From: Archegozetes longisetosus
Lineage: Eukaryota; Arthropoda; Arachnida; Sarcoptiformes; Trhypochthoniidae
Direction of reading: 5' to 3'
Assembly: GCA_018873245.2 (NCBI GenBank)
Contig: JAEMBT020000007.1
Coordinates: 11,987,129-12,051,128 of the forward strand
DNA length: 64,000 bases
Shown here: positions 33,834-46,269 of the stretch, one piece after another
Position numbering within the stretch: the first letter of the stretch is position 1
Layout of the letters: each line of letters opens with the position of its first letter
Translations under genes and position numbers: made by a program
The notes under the pieces: model-generated
What the model was told of the DNA's origin: nothing
Database searches by the model: none
What the model saw: the letters and a program-made list of their open reading frames with translations, nothing else

Positions 33834-35852
33834 GTCTCCCGTTTTCGCATAGACAAGTGTTAAAATTATAAGAATATTAATATAACATGCTTGAAATGTT
33901 GAAAATAATGTTTATATTTCATATCTGCCGCTTAAATTATTATGTACATCCCTTAGTAGTTAATATATTTTAAGGAAATACCAGATAAAAGTTTTTCAAT
34001 ATTGAGTGACATATTATGCTGTACTGTAATATACAAAACTTGTTGTAAATTGTGGGAAAAATTCTGATTACCGACTATTAATTAAATTAAAGTACATCTA
34101 TATATATATATAATTTTATGTAAACTTTAAATATAAACAAAAACTTTTGCTAACATAAAATATCTTAATACTATTAATAGAATATTCTAACGTTAATTTA
34201 AATATTGATAGCATAGAACAAAATTCAACATAAATAACAATTACTATTGAATTATACGATTATATGAAAAAGAAGGAGTAACTTGGTGTTGTGAGTGGGC
34301 GGGGCGATCTGAGGTCATCAATATATCCCTCTTTAATGGTATCATATTATAGCCAAATATAAGCTGTAAATTATCTATTATCTAGAAAATAATGAAGTTT
34401 TTGTGAATTTTTTTATAATGGAGTCTATGGAAGAATTGAAGTTTTCAAAATGTCTTTGACTCCCTGTATCATTCAATATTTCTATAAAACTGTACATATG
34501 AGGGGGAGGGATTAAAGTTAATTTTGGGAATGTTGGGATTCGACTTTTAACACAGCGAACTGACAATGAAAATCTATCTGTGTATTCCAATGAAATTAAA
34601 AGGACAATAATTATCTTTAAACATTTTTGAGAGAAACCACATAGAGATCTTTTAAGAATAAAATAACTTGGTGTTAGTTGAAATATAAAATGCAGTTACA
34701 TTATTCTTAAATAATTACTATTCGTTTAATTTAAAAGAAATTATGCTAATTATCTATTATTTGTTTTGTGAGACATGGTCATAAGTGCTTTTTCATTTTT
34801 GAAAAATTAAACCACTATTCATCTGATATACGATAATTTTCCTAATTTTGGTTACTTATGAATTGTTGCAACCTTAGAGTATTCGCATTATCAGATATTA
34901 ATTGAATTATGTCTTTCATTTTAATCATAGAAATAAATACAACACAATATGACCGAGTATTGAATATAAACAAAATATTTATAACGCATGTTAAAGTAGC
35001 TAATCAAAGTAGACTTAATGTAAATAGAATGAAAATAACAATGCAATAATCGGAAATAGCTTTTCTGATAGAACCACTTAAGCACTTGCCACTGGAAATA
35101 GAGATGCGTACATTGGAAAAATAATCGAATTTAGCTGCATTAAAAGTTTTGTGTTGTGGAAATTCAAGTTTGAATAAAGACTTTTCTGTGTAGAGTTGTG
35201 TCACAATACAGAATATTAGTCGTTAACAAGCTGGTAATTCAGTTTTACACTTCAATTAGCTTAAAACTCTGTTTAAGTGGTAATGAAGTGATAGATAAGT
35301 TATGTTCAAAATTCAATCTAAAATTTATTTTAAGCGCTTTGATCTGAAATTTGTCTCAAAACATCACCTAATAAGCAAATACAAAACAAACTAAATCAGG
35401 GTCAATTGATTCAATAGTACTGAAGACGGCAAGTGATACTTATCGAAGCTTGTCTACTCAATTTACATTAATATCGTTGTGAAAAAGTAAAAGTTTTTAT
35501 TTAAAAATTAGTATTGTCCCTGAGAAAATAGGTTCTCACATTCTTTAAACTATGAAACAATAATTATTTTATAGGATAAAGTTTGATATTTTATTCAATG
35601 TTAAATCAGTTTTTATAAAACAAACACAACTATTCAAACAAAATTGATATTCAAGTAGGTATGCATGTTTTCCAAATTAATTTAAAACTAAAACATTTTC
35701 ATTTTATTAAATTACGAGAATTTTATTTTGTTGTTCTGATTAAATTTATATAATATGTGAAAAATGCTTCGGGGATGAACTATCAACCTTTTATACGATA
35801 AAAACTATTTAAAAAAGATTGTTGAAAATCAGCTTAAAAATATTGTGGTAAA
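33834..35852. other. Intergenic, no gene recognised
   Basis: AT-rich with a TA microsatellite near 34098-34110. Open frames at 34378-34590 and 35004-35204 on the minus strand show no domain or splice context. Confidence 0.4.
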
Positions 35853-38670
35853 ATGCGAGGGTTCAGACTTTCAAACAGAAACCAACTAACTCTGTGTTTT
35901 CTAAGATTTATAATTCAAGTTTTAGCTGATTGCGGTTTGCCTGCGATTCCTCCAAATACGGTCGTAAAAGATTTGAGCCCTAAATACAAGGAGGGGTTCA
36001 TTTGTGAATATGAGTGTGAGTTCGAAGAATTGAGTCTTATTGGAGGAAAGTTTAGGATTTGTATTAACGGAAAATGGGTCGGAAATATTCCTAAATGTGG
36101 TAATTATAGAATTTTAATAATCTTATCTGTATGCCTTTACTGATATATTGAAGTTACTTCAGTTCAAAATTGGAGTCCTGAATCGATCACTCGATTAGAA
36201 GTAAGCGATTTATCTGGTCAAAACCTCAAGAATTACAGCTATAAGCAAAATATCGATTCGTGCATAAAAAGTGATGTTAATGTATATTCGGCTGCATCAC
36301 AAAAATGGTTTGTGCGTTTCAATAAAATGATTAGACATATCATATATTTTGAAATGGACTTCTTGGACAATGAAAACAATAGTTTGAATATAATTCGTGC
36401 GCACACTAACCATATAAGAGGATGTACTCATGAAAAACTTGACACAAGTTATAATTCAAGTTTAATACGTTATGGATTTCGTTGTGACATAAAATTTGAG
36501 GGACAGGAGGCTTATTCTGCTTGGGATAAGGATCAAACATCAGGACTTACAATAGAATTTGATGAAACAATTGTTACACTGTGTAAATTGAGTTTATATC
36601 ATGAAACATATGCAAGATATCATTGGTGTGGAACTAATGAGCAACCTCTCAATTCAGTATCAGAATATTTTACTGGAAGTGAGCTGTATAAAGAGATCAT
36701 ATTTTTTAGGTAAAAAATAAGAAAAAATTGGACTTTTCCAGGTTTCAATTTTGACATCTTAACTCAGGTATTCATGTGTTGATGGCTTTGAATTAATTGG
36801 TAATAGAGATGTAAGATGTAGCGCAAGCAATTACTGGTTAGACACGTTTCCAATTTGCGTCCCAAATCAGACTTATTGTGAGTTACATCCAACCGACAGC
36901 ATCAACACTGATAGAGGATATCAAGTTAATTATGAGAATCTTTATCTATTCAATGATACGAGTTACGCGATCAAAGGTAGTCTTGCTATTTATTCGTGTG
37001 TCAATGAAAACCATGTCTTAATTGGAGATTCGATGCGTATGTGCGATCAAAATGGAAAATGGATTGGATTTGAGCCCTTTTGTTCAGGTCAGGCTCACAT
37101 TCACTGAAAAGCCAGAGTATAACTAATTGTAATTTTTCTTGGAAAAACTTTGATTTATAATCATTACAGATATGAGTAAAATAGAAAAAACAATTTTCGA
37201 TGAAATTCGAAAATCAAGCACCAATTCTAATGTCTATGAAAACCTTGATACAAAGTAAAAAATTTTCTTAATACATTTTTAAATATTTAAATTAACATTT
37301 TAAAAATTTACTTTAACTGAGTTTAAACAATTCATGTGGTATTCCATCGATTCCATCGCACTCACGATTAGTTGATCCAAAATTATTAAATTATTTGACA
37401 AAAGCTACGAATTTGAAACCTGTTTATAGTAATGGAAGTGAAGTGGCGTATTACTGCGAATCAACCTATAAATGGATTTACGGAGAATACAGCAAAAGAC
37501 AATGCGTTAATGGCCAATGGATAGGAAAGGCAACTAAGTGTTTCATTAATTATGAAGAAAAAATGTTATTAACAAAAATTGAGATCTCAAAAAATGTTGA
37601 CGTGAATGGAACGCTCACTGCAATTGTAGAAAATGAAACATTTAGCATAAAACAAAAAGAACAAACTGGGGAATGGGATCACTTATACTCTTATTATAGG
37701 GATGTTACTCAGGGTGAGTGCCGACCTACAATACAAATAGACGTCAAACAAAGGTGGACTTTTTATTTCAATGATTCACGAGTTATTACACATTTTGTCA
37801 TCGGTTTGAATCCAAGAGGATTATTGGATGGCCCGTTAAATAATTCTAAAATAATTATTGCAAAAGTTGGAGAAAATATGTGTCAAGTCGGAAATTTCGA
37901 GAATGTTGGCTCTACGACAAAGATTGCTTTCGATTGCAACGAATCTTTTGATGTTAAAGTAAATGAAATTTCTATCTATTTTGATGGACAAGATTGGAGA
38001 GCACATAAAAATGTTTCTGTTTGCACGCTAAACGTATTGTACAACTCGAAAACATGTGGAAAACCCGACCATCCTATGAATTCAATTGTGAAAATTGATT
38101 CAAAAAGTGGGGCCGCTTTATATTCTTGTGTTCCTGGATACGAACTCAAAGGTAGTGGTATTATTCATTGTGGGCCTAATGGCGAGTGGATGGAAACCCC
38201 TCCAAAATGTATAGCAAAAGAGCTGTGTTCAATGGCTTTGGGTAATAGTACAGGACTGATCGTAAAATATTTGAATACATATAGATCTGATGAAAAAATG
38301 ATTGCCAAACATAGAACTCTTGCTTTATATAGTTGTGAAAACTCACAAAACAGAACTGATATGATGTTAGTTGGATCAAGAATTAGAATGTGTTTACTTA
38401 ATGGTAAATGGAGTGGTTCCGAACCAATTTGTCAATGTAATTATAGGTACAATACATGTCTTTCGATACATTAACTCTTATTCTTTATTAATAGCTTTCG
38501 TTGAAATAAATGATGAGAATTCTATTAAAGATCAAGAATCAACTTTTCCTTCACTTATACTCTTCGCCATATTCATTGTCTTACTTACTGGCATAGCAAT
38601 AGTTGTCATAGTTCTTAAAAGAAGATATAATTTGTCCATAAGTCCATTAGTATATTTCCGTTTTAGATAA
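35853..38670 (+). CDS. Type I receptor with sushi (CCP) and galactose-binding-like domains, 829 aa
   Basis: Six exons join cleanly: 35853-36099, 36163-36709, 36768-37087, 37170-37254, 37322-38436, 38495-38670. Order: signal peptide (1-25), CCP1 (26-82, DCGLPAIP...IPKCG), a galactose-binding-like domain (about 83-255), CCP2 and CCP3 (exons 2-3, to about 371), a linker encoded by exon 4, CCP4 (NSCGIPSIP...ATKCF), a second galactose-binding-like domain with WTFYFNDSRVITHF and CTLNVLY, CCP5 (TCGKPDHP), CCP6 (ending EPICQ), a membrane helix LILFAIFIVLLTGIAIVVIV and a short basic tail. CCP domains bind proteins in complement-like and adhesion settings; fucolectin-like folds bind sugars. An innate-recognition or adhesion receptor is inferred. 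The acceptor of exon 2 may be 36154 instead of 36163, which would add three codons. Confidence 0.85.
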
Positions 38671-38944
38671 GAAAAATGGCGTATAAACGGTACATTCAAA
38701 AATCTTATCGGGGAATCAATAATATTTACTGAAAAATGAGCACAAAGCTTATGTTTTAAAATTTTGTAGACTTATAATATTCACTCTAGTATCAAATTCG
38801 TTGTATAATTAGCAAATCTAAATCTTAAGTAAATGTTTACAATTTAGAACTTAAGTGTTTTGTGAAATAAATAATTGTGCGAATAACAATAAAAAGATTC
38901 GCCATAACACCTAATCATTTTCTAAATTTTTCTCTATTGAAATT

Positions 38945-40173
38945 TTATACTAAAGTACAAAATCGAAAACAATTTCCTGGATATTTGGGAAAATAAACTT
39001 TATGTTGGTTTCCATAAATATAGAACTTGCCAACTTTTTTCTTATATTCGTAATCAATGATTGCTATTAGTATAGATTTGATTTGATGTCTTTGTTCTAA
39101 AATTTTTTCAGATTGACATTCATAGTTTGCGTGTTCATCAAAGAATCCAGCAGAAGCTATACCAACGGCCACATTAGGAAAATTCTGAACCGGTAAGACC
39201 CTTCGATTTCTTTCTGTAAAAACTATTTCTCCATCTGATTTCTCAATTAATTTGTTTGGGAAAACTTGGCTCGGAACATCATTGATGAAACAATCGTTGT
39301 GATATGTTTCCCAAAGTATTTTCAACTGCAAATACCATAAAAGCTTTCCACGACCTGATTAACAAAGTTAAAAAATGATATCACTACTATTGGTAAAAAA
39401 TGTCAATTAAAATGAGCTGATTATAGGTATCAGGTGTAAAGTTGTTTGTTTCGGTTTTAAAGTAGCTAAAAATGCGAAATTCCATAAAGATTAGTAATTA
39501 GTTTTGCTAAAAATTCTGACATAAATTTTATTCGATGCGTAAATATTTTTGTTTCGAACGGATGGGTTTCGTTTAAGAGTGTGATTAAGTGTAGTTTTCA
39601 ATAATTTACTGGTAGTCTCTATTCAAGAGCATAACCTGACATAACATGACAGTAAATGAATTGGGAAATACCTGAACAAGTGCTACATTTGACTTTTCCA
39701 GAGCCTCCACATGAGAAACAAGTCTTCCACTTTTCTTCTGTTTCACCAGTGGTAGAATTATATTGAGACTTCTTTTCTCTTCCACTACCTCCACACGTAG
39801 AACAAGTGACATATCGCTTGCCTCTACATCTGTGGCATACTTTAACTTCTTCTGAATGAGGCAAAACAGTCTTTACTACGGATACCTTTGAAAATGATGG
39901 CGGAGCTGTGACCATCACATCCCATTTGTAAGGAATTGGACCGTTTTGTATGCCATCATATGGCTGACCCCTATATGGAACATGTTTAGGTTTAGTTTCA
40001 CGCTTTTCGGTAAACGACTCCAATGTGTATTGAAATGCATTTCTGACATCAATGGTTCCAATTCTTATTTTCTCGATAGGCTTTAGTCGCATACAGTCAT
40101 GACTGTTTACATATTCAATTAGAGCAGCTTTAACTTCACTTTCGCTTATGTTCAATAAATTCGTTTGCGCCAT
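38945..40173 (-). CDS. SSUH2: SSUH2 homologue
   Basis: Two exons, 40173-39672 and 39354-38945 (317-bp intron), give 303 residues. Four DnaJ-type CxxCxG zinc motifs are visible: CHRCRG, CSTCGGSG, CFSCGGSG and CSTCSGG, the last completed across the splice. The intron boundary was fixed by the conserved sequence after the fourth motif (GRGKLLWYLQLKILWE, matching the vertebrate YRQLLCYIELTVTW pattern). The C terminus FYIYGNQHKVYFPKYPGNC is the family ending. Vertebrate SSUH2 is associated with tooth development, but the molecular role is unclear. It converges tail to tail with the sushi receptor, with 274 bp between stop codons. Confidence 0.9.
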
Positions 40174-41915
40174 ATTTTAGTTGTTGAATATCTGTGCACA
40201 TAAGTGTTGTTTTCAACTATATTTAAAATCAGAAAAGTTTATGACTAGATCTCTAATTTTATTCTATCTCACACTCTTGATTATTGAGAGATATTAGTAA
40301 TTGCAAAATATACTCTTATGACGTGTCGATTTGGATGTGAAAGTCAAAGGAAGGTCAGTCCTGTGAGATCCACTTCAATTAGGATATGATAAAGAGTTTA
40401 CATTTTTTTATCATATCCGAACATAATTTCTATTAGCTATTAATATCTAATCTTTATCTTTTGGGTGTTTAGAATATCTGAATATTTGGCTTGAATGCAG
40501 GGAAACAATTTGCTTTGTTATATTCATAGCTTTAGCAAATACAATCATTGCTAAAGACTTTTTGATCAAACCAACAAAAGATTTTTCGTAACTTTAATCT
40601 ATTTCTAAATACGAATATGTTTTATAAGTAGTTTTGAAGTTGAATTGTGAATAAGCTGCGCAATTGATTGATTGACGAATTAATTGAAAATTTAAAGAAT
40701 TGGAATTTAGTTAAAGTGTGGTGGTCCTGGTGGGTCGTATTTGAGATTCAGGCTCAATACACCAGATTAATGAAATAAAGGGCACTCTACACCAAATGGT
40801 TACTAAAACTATTTATACAATACTAGTATATAATCTAGTGATTAGGAAGGAGCTGATTCAGCCCCACCAACCACTTCGAACAACACCAAAATATCAAAAA
40901 AGTATAATTAGAACAAGTCTTATATATAAAAAAATATGTCAACTCAAAGCAGAAGTTGTAAAGCACAGAAAAGTGACTTAATTTAAGTCAAATAGGGGGT
41001 GTGAACTGACTTTACGTCGGGTTTAACTCAAAAGCTTTTGCTGTTAAAGTAGTGGCGTACTGCAGTATATGATGCAGGGTACCCAGTGGATTTTAGAATC
41101 TAGTCATTATAGATAATAACTATCTATTCTTATTCTTATCAAAACAGATTAACTGCTCTTATGCGTAGATAAGATCGCTTTAACTCAAAATGTACTGTAA
41201 GTGTTTGATTTGTGTTAATGAAAACTCAAATTAGATCTATTGAAATATAAAGCTTTTTCACAAAACTTTTTTTGAAGTATATTAATAAGAAAAGTTTTAC
41301 AGTTCGATTGGGTTCGATAAACCTCTGGACACCCTGTGGTATACATCTTAAAATATTCGATGTAATATCATTTCTAATCTTTTATATTGAGTACAGGAAG
41401 CATTAGTTTTAGTGCATTAAACCATGGTCTTAACTGATTGTGATTTTACAATACATGCTAATAATTCGATTACCATCAACAAAAGAAGCACATATAAACC
41501 AATATTCAGCTAATATTTATAATAAAAATGGAAAAAGTTATTATTTCAAAATGCAATATAAATATTTTATGATATGGAATCAATAATCAGTCCAGTAAAA
41601 GTTTGATAACAGTTTATAGTTACTTTTGAATCATTTAATTGACTCAATACTTTTTAGATTGAATCAATTTTCAAATTAATTCTTTTCTCTCTTTGATAAT
41701 TCACTTTATTCAATTTATTCTTAATTATTTATACATTAAAATTTCATAAATAGTCTGATCGATACCACGTGATGATAAACTTGTTCCTTATATTTATTGA
41801 GTATGTTCTGCAAATACAGTTTCATGTGTGTTATGTCACACGTTTTTGAGTAAAATTATAGATTATGCAACATTAAGGTTAGATGTCATTCAAGTCTTAA
41901 CTTTGCTGCTAAAGA
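40174..41915. other. Intergenic, no gene recognised
   Basis: The SSUH2 promoter must lie in the first part. The 61-codon open frame at 40796-40981 has no supporting signal. Confidence 0.35.
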
Positions 41916-42290
41916 CTAAAGTGTAAAAAGCGTATTAGGGATGAGCGAGAGACGATCCTGGTAGATCGTAAATATTTTGCACTTAATAAACTTATGTATA
42001 AGAAAAATAAGTAAAAAATTGTCGCAACAACATTTAAGGAAATATAACTTTTGAAAATAATTATAATGAGCTTTATCATAGTCATTCGGTCTGTATTTGT
42101 CTCGGATTTCAATTTGAGGTAAAGCGCGCTTCAACAATACAAAAATATTTTCTTTATCCGTAGATTTCTCAGACATGCTATATACAAGACTGTTGTTCTT
42201 TGAATGCAAAATGTATATGATTTGAGGTGCAAACATATCAATGATTGTTGTTACGATGACTTGAAAAAATTCGCTCGAATGGGTGCGCAT
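41916..42290 (-). CDS. Hypothetical open frame, 124 codons
   Basis: Begins MRTHSSEFFQVIVTTIIDMF and contains a plausible soluble middle, IFVLLKRALPQIEIRDKYRP, before turning Cys/Phe/Leu-rich and AT-coded, so only about the first 90 codons look convincing. It follows the DEG/ENaC pseudogene on the same strand but does not resemble channel sequence. It could be a first exon or a chance frame. Not recognised. Confidence 0.25.
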   Translation of the reverse strand: MRTHSSEFFQVIVTTIIDMFAPQIIYILHSKNNSLVYSMSEKSTDKENIFVLLKRALPQIEIRDKYRPNDYDKAHYNYFQKLYFLKCCCDNFLLIFLIHKFIKCKIFTIYQDRLSLIPNTLFTL

Positions 42291-42503
42291 TCAAACAATA
42301 TATGTTCCGGACACCATTTCTAGAGCCTCATAAGCTGTTTCGCAAACGATGCAATTCAACCCTTTTATACTAATTAAGTTTAATACTATATGATTCGATT
42401 GAACTTAAAGATTTGAACAATTCTAGATTTTGTTAAGCTTTAAAACGCAAATATCAGTACAGAATTATTAGAAAAATACGAAATAAATAGAATCATACAT
42501 CGA

Positions 42504-45152
42504 TCAAAATTGATTTCGATAAGTAGTCATTAGTCTCGTTCTATAACTGATTGAAGAGCGATTGACCAACCTATCGATCGGTAACTTTACATCTACTTTA
42601 AAGAAATTGGCGAATATATTGTTTTGTCTGTAAAGTGACCAGTAATCTGGAAAGTAGCGGGCAGTCCATTGTATTCTTTCTCGTAATGCTTTTTTAAACA
42701 TTCTTTAAAACAACTAATCTTCGATTGATATCCCAATAGCTTATAATCAACGCATTGAGTCTCATATGGTTTAAGCATCAGTTTTATTACTGTTTTGTGA
42801 TATTTAATCAGTGTTAAGCCCTTATTTTCAAAATAAACCGTTACTTTGTTATCGCCAAAAGAATCTCTCAACATTTCATCCCTGGAGTGCATGAATATCG
42901 CAAACGCTCGCGATTCAACTGTAAAATATGAATAGTCACAGTTAGAAAGTAGACATTTCACAATAGAAATGTAAGAACTTTTTATCTAGGGATCGAATCA
43001 TTTTTATCTAATGGCACAATTGCTGTAATATCATCTCCACCCTTCAACCCTTTGAGGAGTTTCATCTCTAAATAAAGTACTGAAGATAAGAGTCTAAAGT
43101 TGTTATATTAAATGAAAGCTCAGTCTATAGCTTCCTGACTTGCTGATCGAATTCGATCGAACAATTTTCATGAGTATTAAAATTTGATCAATATGTAAAA
43201 ATCTATATTTTTCCATTAGTTTTTGCAATAATTTTGTTCTACTTCATGTTTAGCATATAAGAAACATAAATATAATATTTAGCTAAAATTAACTTGAAAT
43301 TGCAGTTATTTAAGGCTATAAATAAAATAATTAAGCTTTTTGTATCTTATTTTCGGTAGAAGTAACAATCCACATTGCTCATTATAGTCACTCTGTCAAT
43401 TCAGTAAAAAATATAGTGCAAAATTAGGTGAAAATCTGACTGATTAGCTTTCAGGTTTATCATAGGTTCATATGGTTTTAAATATATTAATAGCTACTTG
43501 CAGAACTTTATAGAGTCAAACAGATTATGATTATCAAACCTTAAAGTTTTAATCAGCCCCCAAAGTATTTGGTGTAATTACTGCTCTACTTCTATTAATA
43601 CTTAGTGGTTAGTTTGGGTTAAACTATAAAGAGTTCGTTTATTATTCTGACCGTTCATATGAAGATAAATAATAGGTTCACAATTTTCTCTTATGCTCAC
43701 GTCATGATTGATTAAATATCTATTATTGGTATCATTGGCAATTTGCTCAAAGAATCTGAAACATTTCCAATAAAATCCTATGGTCGTTCTAATTGACATA
43801 ATTTCATCACATTTCAGGTAATCTTCGGATCGATTGAATCCAAGAGTTTTCATTGCATAACATTTATTTCTAAATGAAAAATTTCCAAATCATATATCGA
43901 TTAATTTATCCTAACTCTCGATCGGTCATATGTTTGTGATTTCTATGAAATCCTGTATTTTGTTTATGTGTTTGGACTGATAGTTCGGACTTCAAACAAT
44001 TTTGTACCCAAAGGGTAAAATAATGATTGTTGCAGCTTTTATTCTTAAATCATGAGATGCCATTTGGATCTTGCTGTCCTCTCAAGTAGTAAACCTGCGC
44101 TAATGAACTCACTTAATCTCAAAATTTGGTAAACTATAATGTAAACGCTTAAAGAAACTAGACACTTGAAACGAATGTTTGGTTTATAAGCATATTCTTA
44201 TGGCAGGTGCAAGCAGTCAAAACTATTTTTTTATAACAATTTCTTTCATACTCGAACTGATTCGGTCAAAATACACAGGTGGGCAGAATTTCATTAAAAT
44301 CAAAATTGTGAACAATCTAAAGATGAATGGTTGTTTTCGAAATAAACGTTACCGAAAAATTTCTTCGTAAGAAAGAGTTGCGATCATTTGTTCTCTTATA
44401 CTCATTTTATTCAAATAATGCATCAAATTCTCTTCCGATATCCCTCGTTTGTGAAGTTTGGAAACTTTCTAATAATATTTTCTTTTCTTAGGATATATAT
44501 CTTTCTTGAAGCAGATTGTAATTCCAGGTAACGAAATCATTTTCTCGAATTCATATTTTACATCAGTTGTTGTTTCGTAAGAAAAATAGATTTTACTAGA
44601 GTGACCACATGTCCTCCTTTAGGGAGGACAGTCCTCTTTTGACCAATTTTGTCCTCTATCCTTCTGGGGGTCAGAGGAGGACAATACAATGTCCTCCTTT
44701 ACAAAAAGCATTAAAATTTCCTGAGACTGTAATTATTTCTTATGTTTTGTATACAAAAGTCAAATTATGCCCTTTTTGTAGTCAAAGATAGTATAATTTC
44801 GCATATATATACATTATAAAGGGAACAATTAGGAGGTTTATACATAAGTATAGTGCAATCATACGTTTGACTTATCAAATACATGTGATGTATTATAAAA
44901 ATTTGAATTAAAACAATCCCTCTTATTAATTGTGAATCACAATGTCTCAGAAGAGGAGCAAAGGAATATAAGAAGTATTCATTTAGACACAAATTGTATT
45001 AAACTAAATAATATGAATAAAAGATAAAAATGTCCTCTTTTTCGATTGCTTAAGTCCTCCCATATAGCAGTTATGACGTGGTCACTCTAGATTTTACTGA
45101 TTCTTGCTATTTAAAATAAACAGCCAGTTATGCAAATTATTCCAAAAATCAT
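42504..45152 (-). pseudogene. DEG/ENaC channel pseudogene
   Basis: Broken paralogue of the intact channel at 48189-49650. From the start Met at 45152 it keeps the first membrane helix, but with a TAA where the paralogue has Gln (CLF*IARIS). A hAT MITE (44597-45089) then splits exon 1. The exon resumes with KYEFEKMISLPGITICFKKD, another stop, and NKMSIREQM. Exon 2 (about 43860-43640) has KTLGFNRSEDYLKC and TIGFYWKCFRFF. A further exon (42920-42600) carries AFAIFMHSRDEMLRDS and YNGLPA. The region that should hold the Cys-rich end and the second membrane helix is missing, and the C-terminal IFANFF block follows in another frame, ending at 42504. It cannot form a channel subunit. Confidence 0.88.
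44597..45089. mobile_element. hAT MITE inserted in a DEG/ENaC exon
   Basis: A 493-bp element with ends TAGAGTGACCAC and complement, flanked by an exact 8-bp duplication GATTTTAC (44589-44596 and 45090-45097). Subterminal GTCCTCC/GGAGGAC repeats occur on both sides. The insertion site is known to the base, because the flanking coding sequence aligns with the paralogous gene at about 49570-49585. Confidence 0.92.
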
Positions 45153-46269
45153 TTGAAATAGCAGATATTTATCGATGTAACTATTGAAAGGATGAAATTG
45201 TTTTCTACTACTATGACCGTCAATAGTCGGATCACAACATTCGATTGACATAATTGCTTGTGTTCTTTACTGAACAAGTTGTTTCTAAAATCAAAACTAA
45301 TCAAATTTTTTTGTGTTGTAACAAGTTTGTATAAAGATATATATCTTCGAAAAAATAGTGTTTTCATTTAATTTTTTCATATCAGTTCTGCTTCTAAGCG
45401 ACCAAATGTGAAAATTCATCATAGATTTTAATATAAGAATGATCTGACATCAGGAATATCATTATATTTTTTAATGAAATAGATTTAAGTATTACAAAAC
45501 ACGTCAAATATTGTTATATGTCATTAGAGAAAGGCCAAACTCGTTTCAATATTCTTGTCATTCAATTCTTTTCAACATTAGTTGAAAAAATTTCAATATA
45601 GTAATAAAAAAATTTTATGATAATTTAGTTTTTTCATATAAAAAAGTAACTTATTTCGATAACAGCTATTATTTGAATGAACTTTAAACTAAGATTAAAT
45701 AAAAATTTCTATTATTTTACTGTCTTTGAAATAGATGAGCATAAACAATAAATATTCACAGTGGAAAGCATTATTCATTACAAACTATTGTTCTTACCTG
45801 AGAGAGAAAGCCTTCATAATAGTACTGGTCTACAAATGGCTTATTAAGTTTTGTAATACATTCAAAACTTTGTCTTATTGATTATAGATTAAATGTCAAA
45901 CTATAATAACAATAATAACTTATTTTATTGTTACTTGTTAATAATAAGCAATGTTCCCAGTGTTTTGAAAAATTAATGCGAATGTGCTATTAATAATAGA
46001 TAATGTTGTAGCTGTTAACTAATTTACCTCTGACTCCTATATAGCATAATATTTTTCTTTAAGTTGACAAATCTTAAGCAAAGAATAACGAATTTTTATG
46101 GTAAAACCTATTTTTAATCTAAATATCAATTAACATTCATATATCAGTTTTTAAACATACAATTTCTCTGAGGTAAAAATACTATTATGTGATAACAATT
46201 TTGAGTCAATTCCTTTTCTAACGTATAGATAAATTGAGTGCCTTCAACTTTTTGTGCTAAACTTTCTTT
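45153..46269. other. Intergenic, no gene recognised
   Basis: AT-rich. The 45149-45367 minus-strand open frame overlaps the pseudogene start and is not conserved in the paralogue. Confidence 0.4.

Noticed and set aside
34098-34110. TA-rich microsatellite as a possible regulatory element
   Set aside because: Simple sequence; similar runs occur elsewhere in the window with no gene nearby.
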